DNA from: Aureitalea sp. L0-47
GTDB lineage: Bacteria > Bacteroidota > Bacteroidia > Flavobacteriales > Flavobacteriaceae
Assembly (NCBI RefSeq): GCF_026126405.1
Contig: NZ_JAFMTQ010000007.1
Location: forward strand, 101,418-165,417
Length of the DNA: 64,000 bases
Direction: 5' to 3'
Of this stretch, positions 54,071 through 61,787 are shown piece after piece (the first letter of the stretch is position 1; every line of letters starts with the position of its first letter). The notes under the pieces were generated by a model. That model saw only the letters and a program-made list of their open reading frames with translations, ran no database searches and was not told where the DNA came from. Position numbers and translations under genes: made by a program.

Positions 54071-55237
54071 ATGGGCTGTACAAGCTGTACTACGGGTGCC
54101 AACGGACAGCCAAAGGGATGCAGGAACAATGGGACCTGTGGCTCAGATGGCTGTAATAAATTAACGGTATTCGACTGGCTTTCCAACATGTCGCTTCCGG
54201 GAGACCAGGAGCCCTTTATCGGGGTTGAGATCCGGTTTAAGAACGGGCGAAAACATTTCTATAAAAATTCGGAGGGATTGACCCTGTCTATTGGGGACGT
54301 GGTTGCAACAGAAGCAGCACCAGGTCATGATATAGGTATCGTAACCCTCACAGGTGAACTCGTAAGGGTTCAGATGAAAAAGAAAAAACAAACCACAGAT
54401 ACCGAAGCACTTCCGAAGATCTACCGAAAAGCTACACAAAAGGATATTGATATCTGGCAGAAATGCAGGAGTAAAGAGTTAACCGTTCAGAAGGAATCAA
54501 GAGAAATCGCAATAGCTCTTGGGTTGCAAATGAAGATCAGTGATGTAGAATACCAGGGAGATGGATCCAAAGCTATCTTTTACTACACAGCTGAAGAGCG
54601 AGTTGATTTCCGGCAACTTATTAAAGACATGGCGAGGGCATTCAGTACTCGTATCGAGATGAAACAGGTTGGTTTCAGGCAGGAAGCGGCTCGTTTGGGT
54701 GGAGTGGGTTCCTGCGGAAGAGAACTGTGCTGTTCTACCTGGTTAACCGACTTCCGTTCGGTGAACACTTCAGCAGCAAGATACCAGCAACTATCATTGA
54801 ATCCGCAGAAGCTGGCGGGACAATGCGGTAAGTTAAAATGTTGTCTCAACTACGAACTGGATACCTACCTGGAGGCACTGGATGAGTTTCCACGAACCGA
54901 CATCAAACTGAACACCACAAAAGGAACGGCCAGTTGTCAGAAAATCGATATTTTCAAGCGCCTGATGTGGTTTGCATACGATAATGATGGGATGAACTGG
55001 CACGAGCTGCGGGTTGATAAAGTAAACGAGATCGTCGCCCTGAATAAAAAAGGAAAGTCTGTAGCAAGTATAGAGGAGTACATCGAAGACGTCGTTGTAC
55101 CAGACAGCGAGTTGTTCAATAATGTGGTAGGTCAGGATAGTCTAACCCGATTCGATCAGCCCAAAACAAGAAGAAACAAAAGACGAAAAAAGAAAAGGAG
55201 TCGAAGTAGGAACCGAAACTCACAGAGAAATGGCTAA
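54071..55237 (+). CDS. ricT: PSP1 domain protein RicT-like
   Basis: A 388-residue cytoplasmic protein with a cysteine-rich N-terminus (MGCTSCTTG, CRNNGTCGSDGC) and a PSP1 core (about 50-290) showing GVEIRFKNGRKHFYKN, the E-rich KAIFYYTAEERVDFRQL and the conserved VGSCGRELCCSTWL and GQCGKLKCCLNYE cysteine motifs. In Bacillus RicT joins RicA and RicF in a 4Fe-4S complex tied to RNase Y and biofilm control. The basic C-terminal tail (RRNKRRKKKRSR) is unusual and suggests RNA binding. Its stop overlaps gldH by eight bases. Confidence 0.88.
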   Translation: MGCTSCTTGANGQPKGCRNNGTCGSDGCNKLTVFDWLSNMSLPGDQEPFIGVEIRFKNGRKHFYKNSEGLTLSIGDVVATEAAPGHDIGIVTLTGELVRVQMKKKKQTTDTEALPKIYRKATQKDIDIWQKCRSKELTVQKESREIAIALGLQMKISDVEYQGDGSKAIFYYTAEERVDFRQLIKDMARAFSTRIEMKQVGFRQEAARLGGVGSCGRELCCSTWLTDFRSVNTSAARYQQLSLNPQKLAGQCGKLKCCLNYELDTYLEALDEFPRTDIKLNTTKGTASCQKIDIFKRLMWFAYDNDGMNWHELRVDKVNEIVALNKKGKSVASIEEYIEDVVVPDSELFNNVVGQDSLTRFDQPKTRRNKRRKKKRSRSRNRNSQRNG

Positions 55238-55715
55238 GTGGTTAACGTGCTTGTTGATATTTTTGGTTTTGGCATCATGCACCAATGACATTGTAGTTTC
55301 TGAATCCAGGTCGTTACCGGGTTATTGGGATAAACAGGAGTCGTTGGAATTCCAGATACCACAGCTGGATTCCTTGAAGAAATACAATGTGTTTCTGAAC
55401 GTGCGCAATACTAACGATTATCCCTTCAACAACCTGTTCCTTATTGTGGCTATGGAATTTCCTCACGGGAAGACGCTTGTGGACACCCTGGAATACAAGA
55501 TGGCCTTCCCAAATGGTGAATGGATGGGAGAAGGTATTGGTAGTGTGAAAGAAAATAAATTGTGGTATAAGGAGAATGTCTCCTTTTATGAAGAAGGGAA
55601 TTATAACATAACTATAACACATGCTGTTCGCAATAACGGTGATGTTGAAGGCGTTAGCAGACTTGAGGGCATAACAGACGTTGGATATAGTATAGAAGAA
55701 AATAAAGAGCAGTAA
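55230..55715 (+). CDS. gldH: Gliding motility lipoprotein GldH
   Basis: A 161-residue lipoprotein with lipobox LVLASC (Cys17), then CTNDIVVSES. The mature region has SLPGYWDKQESLEFQIPQL and the LNVRNTNDYPFNNLFL block typical of GldH, needed for gliding and T9SS-dependent processes in Flavobacterium. It overlaps ricT by eight bases and precedes the PBP1A-like gene by three bases, so it is probably co-expressed with a cell-wall synthase. Confidence 0.9.
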   Translation: MAKWLTCLLIFLVLASCTNDIVVSESRSLPGYWDKQESLEFQIPQLDSLKKYNVFLNVRNTNDYPFNNLFLIVAMEFPHGKTLVDTLEYKMAFPNGEWMGEGIGSVKENKLWYKENVSFYEEGNYNITITHAVRNNGDVEGVSRLEGITDVGYSIEENKEQ

Positions 55716-55718
55716 GCT

Positions 55719-58034
55719 ATGGCTAAAGCGAAAACCAAAAAGAAAGCGACGAACCAGGATCAGGGTGTAGGAAAACACATCCGTACGTTTTGGAAATTGT
55801 TCGGGGCGCTCATCCTTTTCGTGGTATTGGTCTTCCTGCTGGCGTCCTGGGGGGTTTTTGGCAGTCTGCCTGATGAGACCAGCCTGGAGAATCCGGAAAA
55901 GAATCTCGCTACACAGATCATTGGGTCTGATGGGATCACGCTTGGAACATTCTACAAAGAAAACAGAACTCCTGTAAAATATGAAGACCTTCCTGATCAC
56001 CTGGTGAATGCGTTGATCGCAACTGAAGATGTCCGGTTCTACGATCATTCAGGGATCGATGCGAAAGGAACGGTACGGGCATTCGCTTTTCTTGGTTCGA
56101 AAGGAGGGGCGAGTACTATTTCGCAGCAATTGGCGAAATTATTCTTCACGGAACAAGTATCTCGCAACAAATTCCAACGTGGACTTCAGAAAATAAAAGA
56201 GTGGGTTATAGCTACCCGCTTGGAGCGAAGATATACGAAGGAAGAGATCATAACCATGTATTTCAATGAATACGACTTCCTGAACCAGGCTGTTGGGATA
56301 CAGTCGGCAGCCAATATTTATTTTACAAAAGCACCGGAAGATTTAACTACGGTAGAAGCAGCTACGCTGGTTGGGATGTTCAAGAATTCCTCTCTCTATA
56401 ACCCATTGAAAAATCCTGAAGGGGTTAGGAACAGGCGAAATGTCGTCCTTGCCCAAATGGCGAAATACGATTACATCACTACCGAAGTGAAAGACTCCCT
56501 GCAGGCGCTCGACCTGATCATACGTTTCTCGCCGCAAGGGCATAACGAAGGAATAGCCACCTACTTCCGTGAATATGCGCGTGCATTTATGGCCGATTGG
56601 GTAGAGGCAAATCCTAAAAGTGACGGAAGTAATTACGACATATACAGTGATGGTTTAAAGATCTATACAACTATAGATTCCAGGATGCAACAATATGCTG
56701 AAAATGCGGTTGATGCTCACATGGCTAACCTTCAGAAGGAATTTCACAAGCAGAATGAAAAGAACAAAACAGCACCCTTCCGCGATATAACACCGGAAGA
56801 GACCAATAAGATCCTGGATGCATCCATGCAGCGATCCGACAGGTGGCGAGAGATGAAAAAGCAGGGGAAGTCGGAACAGGAAATCAGGGAAAGCTTCAAG
56901 AAAAAGACCAAGATGAGCATTTTTTCCTGGAGTGGAGATATCGACACCTTGATGACACCGCTGGATTCGATACGTTATTACAAGGGAATCTTACAGGCCG
57001 CCCTGATGTCCATGGACCCCAGAACGGGAGAAGTGAAAGCCTGGGTAGGAGGGATTGATTACAAACATTTCAAATACGACATGGTGAAGACGGGGCAACG
57101 GCAGATAGGTTCTACCTTCAAGCCTTTTGTCTATGCTACTGCTATTGACCAGATGCATATGTCCCCCTGCGACACCTTGCCGGACACTCCTTATACTATT
57201 GCGCAAGGAAAGTACGGACTGTTGGAGCCATGGACTCCAAAGAACTCCGGCAAGGTTTCCGGGAAACATCTAACGCTTCGAGCCGCTCTGGCACAATCCA
57301 TCAATACCATCACAGCCAGGCTGATCGACAGGGTAGGACCAGAACCCGTGATCGAACTGGTGAGTAAAATGGAGATGGATACCGAAGACATCCCTCCCGT
57401 TCCATCTATTGCTCTGGGAACGCCTGATGTAACCTTGTACGAAATGGTTGGGGCGTACAGCACCTTCGCTAACCAGGGAGTTTATATCAAACCAACATTG
57501 ATTCAGCGTATTGAAGACAAGAACGGAACGGTGCTTTATCAGAATGTTCCGGAGACCAGAGATGTTATAAGTGATGAAACCGCTTACGTGACCCTAAGCC
57601 TGATGGAAGGGGTTACACAGTCCGGGTCGGGAGCGAGGCTCCGACATACCTGGGCAGGAGCGGCTTCAGTATACAAAAATGCAGTAACCGGCTATCCTTA
57701 CGGGTTTACCAACCCCATCGCCGGGAAAACGGGTACAACCCAGAACAATAGTGATGGATGGTTTATGGGTATGGTTCCCAACTTAGCCACCGGAGTTTGG
57801 GTTGGTGGAGAAGATCGTGCCACACACTTTAGTTCAACCGCCTACGGACAAGGAGCAACAATGGCGCTTCCTATTTGGGGTATCTATATGAAGAATTGCT
57901 ACGAGGATGAGTCATTGAATATTTCGGATAGTGGTTTTGAGAAACCAAGCAAGATTTCCATAGCCACCGATTGTGCCAAATGGAAGGCCGAAAATTCAGG
58001 GGGTGAGATACCCGACGAATTCGACCTTGATTAA
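55719..58034 (+). CDS. Class A penicillin-binding protein (PBP1A-like)
   Basis: A bifunctional cell-wall synthase, 771 residues. A membrane helix is near residues 30-50; the glycosyltransferase-51 domain (about 70-260) has ALIATEDVRFYDHSGID, GGASTISQQLAKLF and RRYTKEEIITMYFNEY; the transpeptidase domain (about 430-750) has the active-site GSTFKP, the SxN motif AQSINTI and the KTG motif GKTGTTQNNSDG. Full length. It lies three bases after gldH, and a terminator follows. Antibiotic targets of this class are beta-lactams. Confidence 0.93.
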   Translation: MAKAKTKKKATNQDQGVGKHIRTFWKLFGALILFVVLVFLLASWGVFGSLPDETSLENPEKNLATQIIGSDGITLGTFYKENRTPVKYEDLPDHLVNALIATEDVRFYDHSGIDAKGTVRAFAFLGSKGGASTISQQLAKLFFTEQVSRNKFQRGLQKIKEWVIATRLERRYTKEEIITMYFNEYDFLNQAVGIQSAANIYFTKAPEDLTTVEAATLVGMFKNSSLYNPLKNPEGVRNRRNVVLAQMAKYDYITTEVKDSLQALDLIIRFSPQGHNEGIATYFREYARAFMADWVEANPKSDGSNYDIYSDGLKIYTTIDSRMQQYAENAVDAHMANLQKEFHKQNEKNKTAPFRDITPEETNKILDASMQRSDRWREMKKQGKSEQEIRESFKKKTKMSIFSWSGDIDTLMTPLDSIRYYKGILQAALMSMDPRTGEVKAWVGGIDYKHFKYDMVKTGQRQIGSTFKPFVYATAIDQMHMSPCDTLPDTPYTIAQGKYGLLEPWTPKNSGKVSGKHLTLRAALAQSINTITARLIDRVGPEPVIELVSKMEMDTEDIPPVPSIALGTPDVTLYEMVGAYSTFANQGVYIKPTLIQRIEDKNGTVLYQNVPETRDVISDETAYVTLSLMEGVTQSGSGARLRHTWAGAASVYKNAVTGYPYGFTNPIAGKTGTTQNNSDGWFMGMVPNLATGVWVGGEDRATHFSSTAYGQGATMALPIWGIYMKNCYEDESLNISDSGFEKPSKISIATDCAKWKAENSGGEIPDEFDLD

Positions 58035-58040
58035 GCTATT

Positions 58041-58076
58041 AAAAACCTGTTAGATTTCTGTTCGGCAGGTTTTTTT
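58041..58076 (+). terminator. Terminator after the PBP1A-like gene
   Basis: AAAAACCTG (58041-58049) pairs with CAGGTTTTT (58066-58074) around a 16-base loop, followed by a T-run. The loop is larger than usual but the position right after the stop supports a terminator. Confidence 0.7.
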
Positions 58077-58116
58077 AATGCTCTAATTTTCGTAATTTTT
58101 CAACAAATTTCTATAC

Positions 58117-58818
58117 ATGATCAACAAGACGGTAGCGAGCGTTCAGGAAGCCTGTGAAGGCGTGAAGAACGGTATGACTTTTATGCTTGGTGGCTTCGGC
58201 TTAAGTGGAATAGCCGAGAACTGCATAGCGGAATTAGTTCGGAGAGGAGTTAAGGATGTCACCTGTATTTCGAACAATGCAGGGGTTGATGATTTTGGCC
58301 TGGGGCTACTTCTTCAGAAAAAACAAATCAAGAAAATGATATCGTCCTATGTAGGCGAGAATGCGGAGTTCGAACGCCAGATGCTAAGTGGAGAACTTGA
58401 AGTGGAACTCATTCCGCAGGGAACTCTGGCCCAACGTTGTCAGGCTGCCCAAAGTGGTATTCCTGCCTTCTTCACTCCTGCTGGTTACGGAACGGAAGTA
58501 GCTGACGGCAAGGAAGCGAGGGAGTTCAATGGGAAGATGCATTTGATGGAGTACGCCTTTGATGCCGATTTTGGCTTTGTAAAAGCCTGGAAAGGAGACA
58601 CTGCAGGAAACCTGATCTTTAAGGGAACCGCCCGTAACTTCAATCCGAATATGGCAGGAGCCGCCACTATTACCGTGGCAGAAGTTGAAGAACTTGTGCC
58701 GGCTGGAGAACTGGATCCTAACCAGATCCACATACCCGGAATATTCGTTCAGCGGATCTTTCAGGGTGAGCGATATGAGAAACGTATAGAACAACGAACC
58801 GTAAGACCCAGAGATTAA
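58117..58818 (+). CDS. scoA: 3-oxoacid CoA-transferase subunit A
   Basis: The alpha chain of succinyl-CoA:3-ketoacid (or acetoacetate) CoA-transferase, used in ketone-body and branched-chain degradation. The N-terminal [19 protein letters not shown] and the [17 protein letters not shown] block are family signatures; [18 protein letters not shown] and [17 protein letters not shown] follow. It has 233 residues, full length, and overlaps scoB by one base. Confidence 0.93.
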   Translation: MINKTVASVQEACEGVKNGMTFMLGGFGLSGIAENCIAELVRRGVKDVTCISNNAGVDDFGLGLLLQKKQIKKMISSYVGENAEFERQMLSGELEVELIPQGTLAQRCQAAQSGIPAFFTPAGYGTEVADGKEAREFNGKMHLMEYAFDADFGFVKAWKGDTAGNLIFKGTARNFNPNMAGAATITVAEVEELVPAGELDPNQIHIPGIFVQRIFQGERYEKRIEQRTVRPRD

Positions 58819-59474
58819 TGGCATTATCAAAAGAACAAATAGCGCAACGCATTGCAAGGGAAGTTAAGGACGGATACTATGTAAACCTGGGGATAGGAAT
58901 CCCTACACTGGTAGCCAACTTCGTACGTGAGGATATAGAAGTGGAGTTCCAGAGTGAGAATGGTATCCTGGGCATGGGTCCTTTTCCTTTTGAAGGGGAA
59001 GAAGACCCGGACCTGATCAATGCGGGGAAGCAAACGATTACAGCAATGCCTGGGGCTTCCTTCTTTGATTCAGCCATGAGCTTTTCCATGATACGCGGTC
59101 AGCATGTGGATCTAACCATTCTCGGAGCCATGGAGGTTGCACAGAATGGAGATATCGCAAACTGGAAGATTCCTGGCAAGATGGTGAAAGGCATGGGTGG
59201 CGCGATGGACCTGGTAGCCTCGGCCGACAATATTATAGTTGCCATGATGCACACCAACAGGGCAGGAGCATCAAAACTTCTCAAAGAATGCAGCCTTCCG
59301 CTAACCGGGGTGGATTGCGTTAAAAAGATTGTGACCAACCTGGCGGTTCTCAATATTGAGAATAATAAATTCGTCCTGCTTGAACGAGCTCCTGGTGTTA
59401 GTGTAGAAGAAATTGTAGCTGCCACCGAAGGCGACCTAGTTGTGGAGGGTGATATTCCTGAAATGCAACTTTAA
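58818..59474 (+). CDS. scoB: 3-oxoacid CoA-transferase subunit B
   Basis: The beta chain carrying the catalytic glutamate in QSENGILGMGPFP (about residue 44). GIGIPTLVANFV, MSFSMIRGQHVDLTILGAMEV and KGMGGAMDLV are SCOT B signatures. Full length at 218 residues. It overlaps scoA by one base, giving a two-gene operon. Substrate preference (acetoacetate or another 3-oxoacid) is not certain. A terminator appears about 330 bases downstream. Confidence 0.93.
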   Translation: MALSKEQIAQRIAREVKDGYYVNLGIGIPTLVANFVREDIEVEFQSENGILGMGPFPFEGEEDPDLINAGKQTITAMPGASFFDSAMSFSMIRGQHVDLTILGAMEVAQNGDIANWKIPGKMVKGMGGAMDLVASADNIIVAMMHTNRAGASKLLKECSLPLTGVDCVKKIVTNLAVLNIENNKFVLLERAPGVSVEEIVAATEGDLVVEGDIPEMQL

Positions 59475-59842
59475 TTCTCCTCTCTTTCTATTTTTTACTA
59501 CGGAAGACAACGTCATTCCACATCTCTTATTGTAGGAAAATACTTAGCAACAATCAATAAATGTTAAAATAAAGCGCATTTCATCGATTAATTATGCTTT
59601 ACATCGTGTTTTATAAAAAATAGTTCACATATTAGCAATCCCAAATAAACCAACTAAACCTACTTATGTTAACCATTTCTAAAAGCTTAAAAAATACTGT
59701 ACGATTGATTAGAAACGTACTGTATGTTGCGAAAAAAGTGTTTTTATTGATGTAGTTTTTTTCAGAGTACTTTACCCCCGAATCTGCAACGATTCAGATA
59801 AGGTAGGCCCGTTCTTTGTGAGGTTAGAACGGGCCATTTTTT
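59475..59842. other. 368-base gene-poor stretch after scoB
   Basis: AT-rich, with no homologous gene recognised. It holds one short plus-strand frame (59666-59755) and a strong plus-strand terminator (59806-59844). No tRNA, riboswitch or repeat array is seen. The small GAATC/GATTC hairpin at 59781-59796 precedes the terminator stem. Confidence 0.6.
59666..59755 (+). CDS. Possible 29-residue cationic amphipathic peptide
   Basis: ATG at 59666 opens a 29-codon frame ending in TAG, giving a basic peptide (five Lys, two Arg... no acidic residues) with leucine/valine spacing compatible with an amphipathic helix. The core reads SKSLKNTVRLIRNVLYVAKK. There is no clear ribosome-binding site; a TTAT-ATG context is common in this phylum. 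It lies in an otherwise gene-free gap just before a terminator. It may be a real small protein or a chance frame. Confidence 0.2.
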   Translation: MLTISKSLKNTVRLIRNVLYVAKKVFLLM

Positions 59843-59844
59843 TT
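59806..59844 (+). terminator. Rho-independent terminator between scoB and the ABC gene
   Basis: GGCCCGTTCT (59806-59815) and AGAACGGGCC (59826-59835) form a perfect ten-base-pair stem around a ten-base loop, followed by A and eight T. The T-run reaches the stop codon of the convergent ABC gene; in the minus direction the stem lacks a T-tract. Confidence 0.85.
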
Positions 59845-61528
59845 AGATCCCCTTCGGAATGGCATCGATAAGTTTTTTGGTGTACTCCTTTCTAGGGCTC
59901 GCATAGATCTCATCCGCATCCCCCATCTCTTCTATCTTGCCGGCATTCATTACCAGTAGTTGGTCCGACATATACTTAACCACTGCCAGGTCGTGAGAAA
60001 TAAAAATATAAGTAAAGCCGAAATCTTCTTTTAGCTCATTCAGCAAATTCAAAACCTGGGCCTGTACCGAAATATCAAGTGCCGAGACCGATTCGTCACA
60101 GATAACCAATTTGGGTGAAACCGCAATGGTTCGGGCAATTCCCACTCGTTGTCGCTGTCCGCCTGACAGTTCATGAGGATATCGGTTGAAATAGGAATTA
60201 TCGAGTCCAACACGGTCGAGCAAGTCATTGACCCTGTCTTCCCGATCTTTTTTGGAAACCCCGATCTTATGCACTTTCATAGGTTCCATAAGCGCCTGGC
60301 CTATTGTCAGTCTTGGATTCAATGAGGCAAACGGATCCTGAAAGATCAATTGAATTTCCTTCCTCATACGGCGGATCTCATCGGCGTCAAGCTGGTTTAG
60401 TTCCTTACCCCTGTATTTAATACTTCCCGACGTTGCCTTGTCCAACAGAAGTATCGCCCTACCGAGAGTGGATTTGCCACAGCCAGATTCTCCAACCAAT
60501 CCTAAGGTTTCTCCTTCAAAAACACTAAAACTAACATCGTTTACTGCCTTAGTAACCTTTTTCGGCTGGAAAAGCCCCGCCTGGTTGTAAAATTCCTTCT
60601 TTATGTTCTTTACTTCAAGTAATGGGGCTTGCGTGTACAGTTCTTTATGACGAAGGGCGCGTTCCTGTGGTGAGACTTCTCTCGGCTTGAAGGATTTATC
60701 CGCTAAAGAAGCGATGGTCGGCAGCCGCTTCAATCTTTTGCTAAGAACAGGCCTGGCAGCAAGCAAGGCCTTTGTATATGAATGCCTGGGAGTTTTAAAA
60801 ACCTGGTAAACCGAGCCATCTTCCACCAGGTCACCCTTGTACATCACAAGGACGCGGTCGGCAATTTCAGAAACAAGGCTGAGGTCGTGAGAAATGAAGA
60901 TCATGCTCATCCCAGTTTGTTTCTGAAGGTCTTTAAGTAATTGAACAATTTCTTTCTGAACAGTCACATCCAGGGCCGTAGAAGGCTCATCGGCAATGAG
61001 GAGTTTCGGTTTACAGGCAATGGCCATTGCTATCATCACCCGTTGCATCTGACCACCGGAGATCTGATGGGGATATCGATTATAGATCTCCCTTGGATTT
61101 GGGAGTTTTACCCTTTCGAATAGTTTGATGGTTTCCTTTTTACTTTCTGAATTGGAAAGGCCAAGTTGATGCTGTAGGGTCTCTGAAACCTGATAACCAC
61201 ATTTTAGTGATGGGTTCAGGGCGCTCATGGGTTCCTGAAAGATCATGGCGATCTCTTTGCCACGCAACTTATTGAATTCTTTAGGGCTTAATTTGGTGAG
61301 ATCTTTTTCTTCAAATTGGATGGCTCCTTCAACAAGGGCAGTTTTCTTCGGAAGCAGGCCTGCAATGGCCAGGGATGTTACCGATTTTCCCGAACCGGAT
61401 TCCCCAACGATCCCCAGTATCTCATTTTCAGAAAGAGAAAAAGAAAGTTCATGGACCACTTCGGTCCGCTTTTTACCTTTTCCGAAGGAAACGGATAAAT
61501 TTTGAATATTTAATATTCTATTCTTCAT
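59843..61528 (-). CDS. Double ABC ATPase of a peptide/nickel-type transporter (DppD-DppF fusion)
   Basis: A 561-residue protein with two ABC domains in one chain. Domain 1 (about 5-255) has Walker A GESGSGKS, signature ISGGQMQRV and Walker B LLIADEPSTALD; domain 2 (about 300-555) has Walker A GESGCGKS, signature LSGGQRQRV and LVICDESVSALD. Each is followed by the oligopeptide-transporter C-terminal segment (PRHSYTKALL and PRKEYTKKLI). The fused layout is common in Bacteroidota. No permease or substrate-binding gene is adjacent, so its partners are elsewhere. Confidence 0.92.
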   Translation of the reverse strand: MKNRILNIQNLSVSFGKGKKRTEVVHELSFSLSENEILGIVGESGSGKSVTSLAIAGLLPKKTALVEGAIQFEEKDLTKLSPKEFNKLRGKEIAMIFQEPMSALNPSLKCGYQVSETLQHQLGLSNSESKKETIKLFERVKLPNPREIYNRYPHQISGGQMQRVMIAMAIACKPKLLIADEPSTALDVTVQKEIVQLLKDLQKQTGMSMIFISHDLSLVSEIADRVLVMYKGDLVEDGSVYQVFKTPRHSYTKALLAARPVLSKRLKRLPTIASLADKSFKPREVSPQERALRHKELYTQAPLLEVKNIKKEFYNQAGLFQPKKVTKAVNDVSFSVFEGETLGLVGESGCGKSTLGRAILLLDKATSGSIKYRGKELNQLDADEIRRMRKEIQLIFQDPFASLNPRLTIGQALMEPMKVHKIGVSKKDREDRVNDLLDRVGLDNSYFNRYPHELSGGQRQRVGIARTIAVSPKLVICDESVSALDISVQAQVLNLLNELKEDFGFTYIFISHDLAVVKYMSDQLLVMNAGKIEEMGDADEIYASPRKEYTKKLIDAIPKGI

Positions 61529-61553
61529 AGAATCAATACAAATAAATTGAGGA

Positions 61554-61583
61554 TTCGCAATTTTAACTAAATTAAGTTGCGAA
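61554..61583. repeat. Inverted repeat TTCGCAA-N16-TTGCGAA
   Basis: Two perfect seven-base arms (61554-61560 and 61577-61583) with an AT-rich centre lie 26 bases upstream of the ABC gene start, in the 259-base divergent gap before the secreted DUF1028 gene. It looks like a regulator site or a cruciform-prone region. The gap (61529-61787) is otherwise AT-rich, with the direct repeat below. Confidence 0.4.
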
Positions 61584-61729
61584 ATACATTACTATTTTTA
61601 AAATTTATCGTGTTTTGTTTAATGTTTTTCAATAAAATTTAATAAAACTGCAAAAATCTTAAACATTATATACTTTATTAATAATTCAATTTATCCCCAA
61701 ATTCCGAACTCCCCTCTTATTTCTTAGAA

Positions 61730-61767
61730 TTTGCATCAATACTTGTCGGTAGACGGGGTTTGCATCA
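61730..61767 (+). repeat. Direct repeat TTTGCATCA upstream of the DUF1028-MAM gene
   Basis: TTTGCATCA occurs at 61730-61738 and 61759-61767, 29 bases apart, ending 20 bases before the ATG at 61788. Possible regulator half-sites; no strong TAnnTTTG element with a correct -33 box is seen here. Confidence 0.3.
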
Positions 61768-61787
61768 CGTATTTAAATATAAGGCTT

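Noticed and set aside
55314..56048. A 244-codon minus-strand frame opposite gldH and the PBP1A start
   Set aside because: It runs antisense to two clear genes with recognised motifs and has no own domain or promoter.
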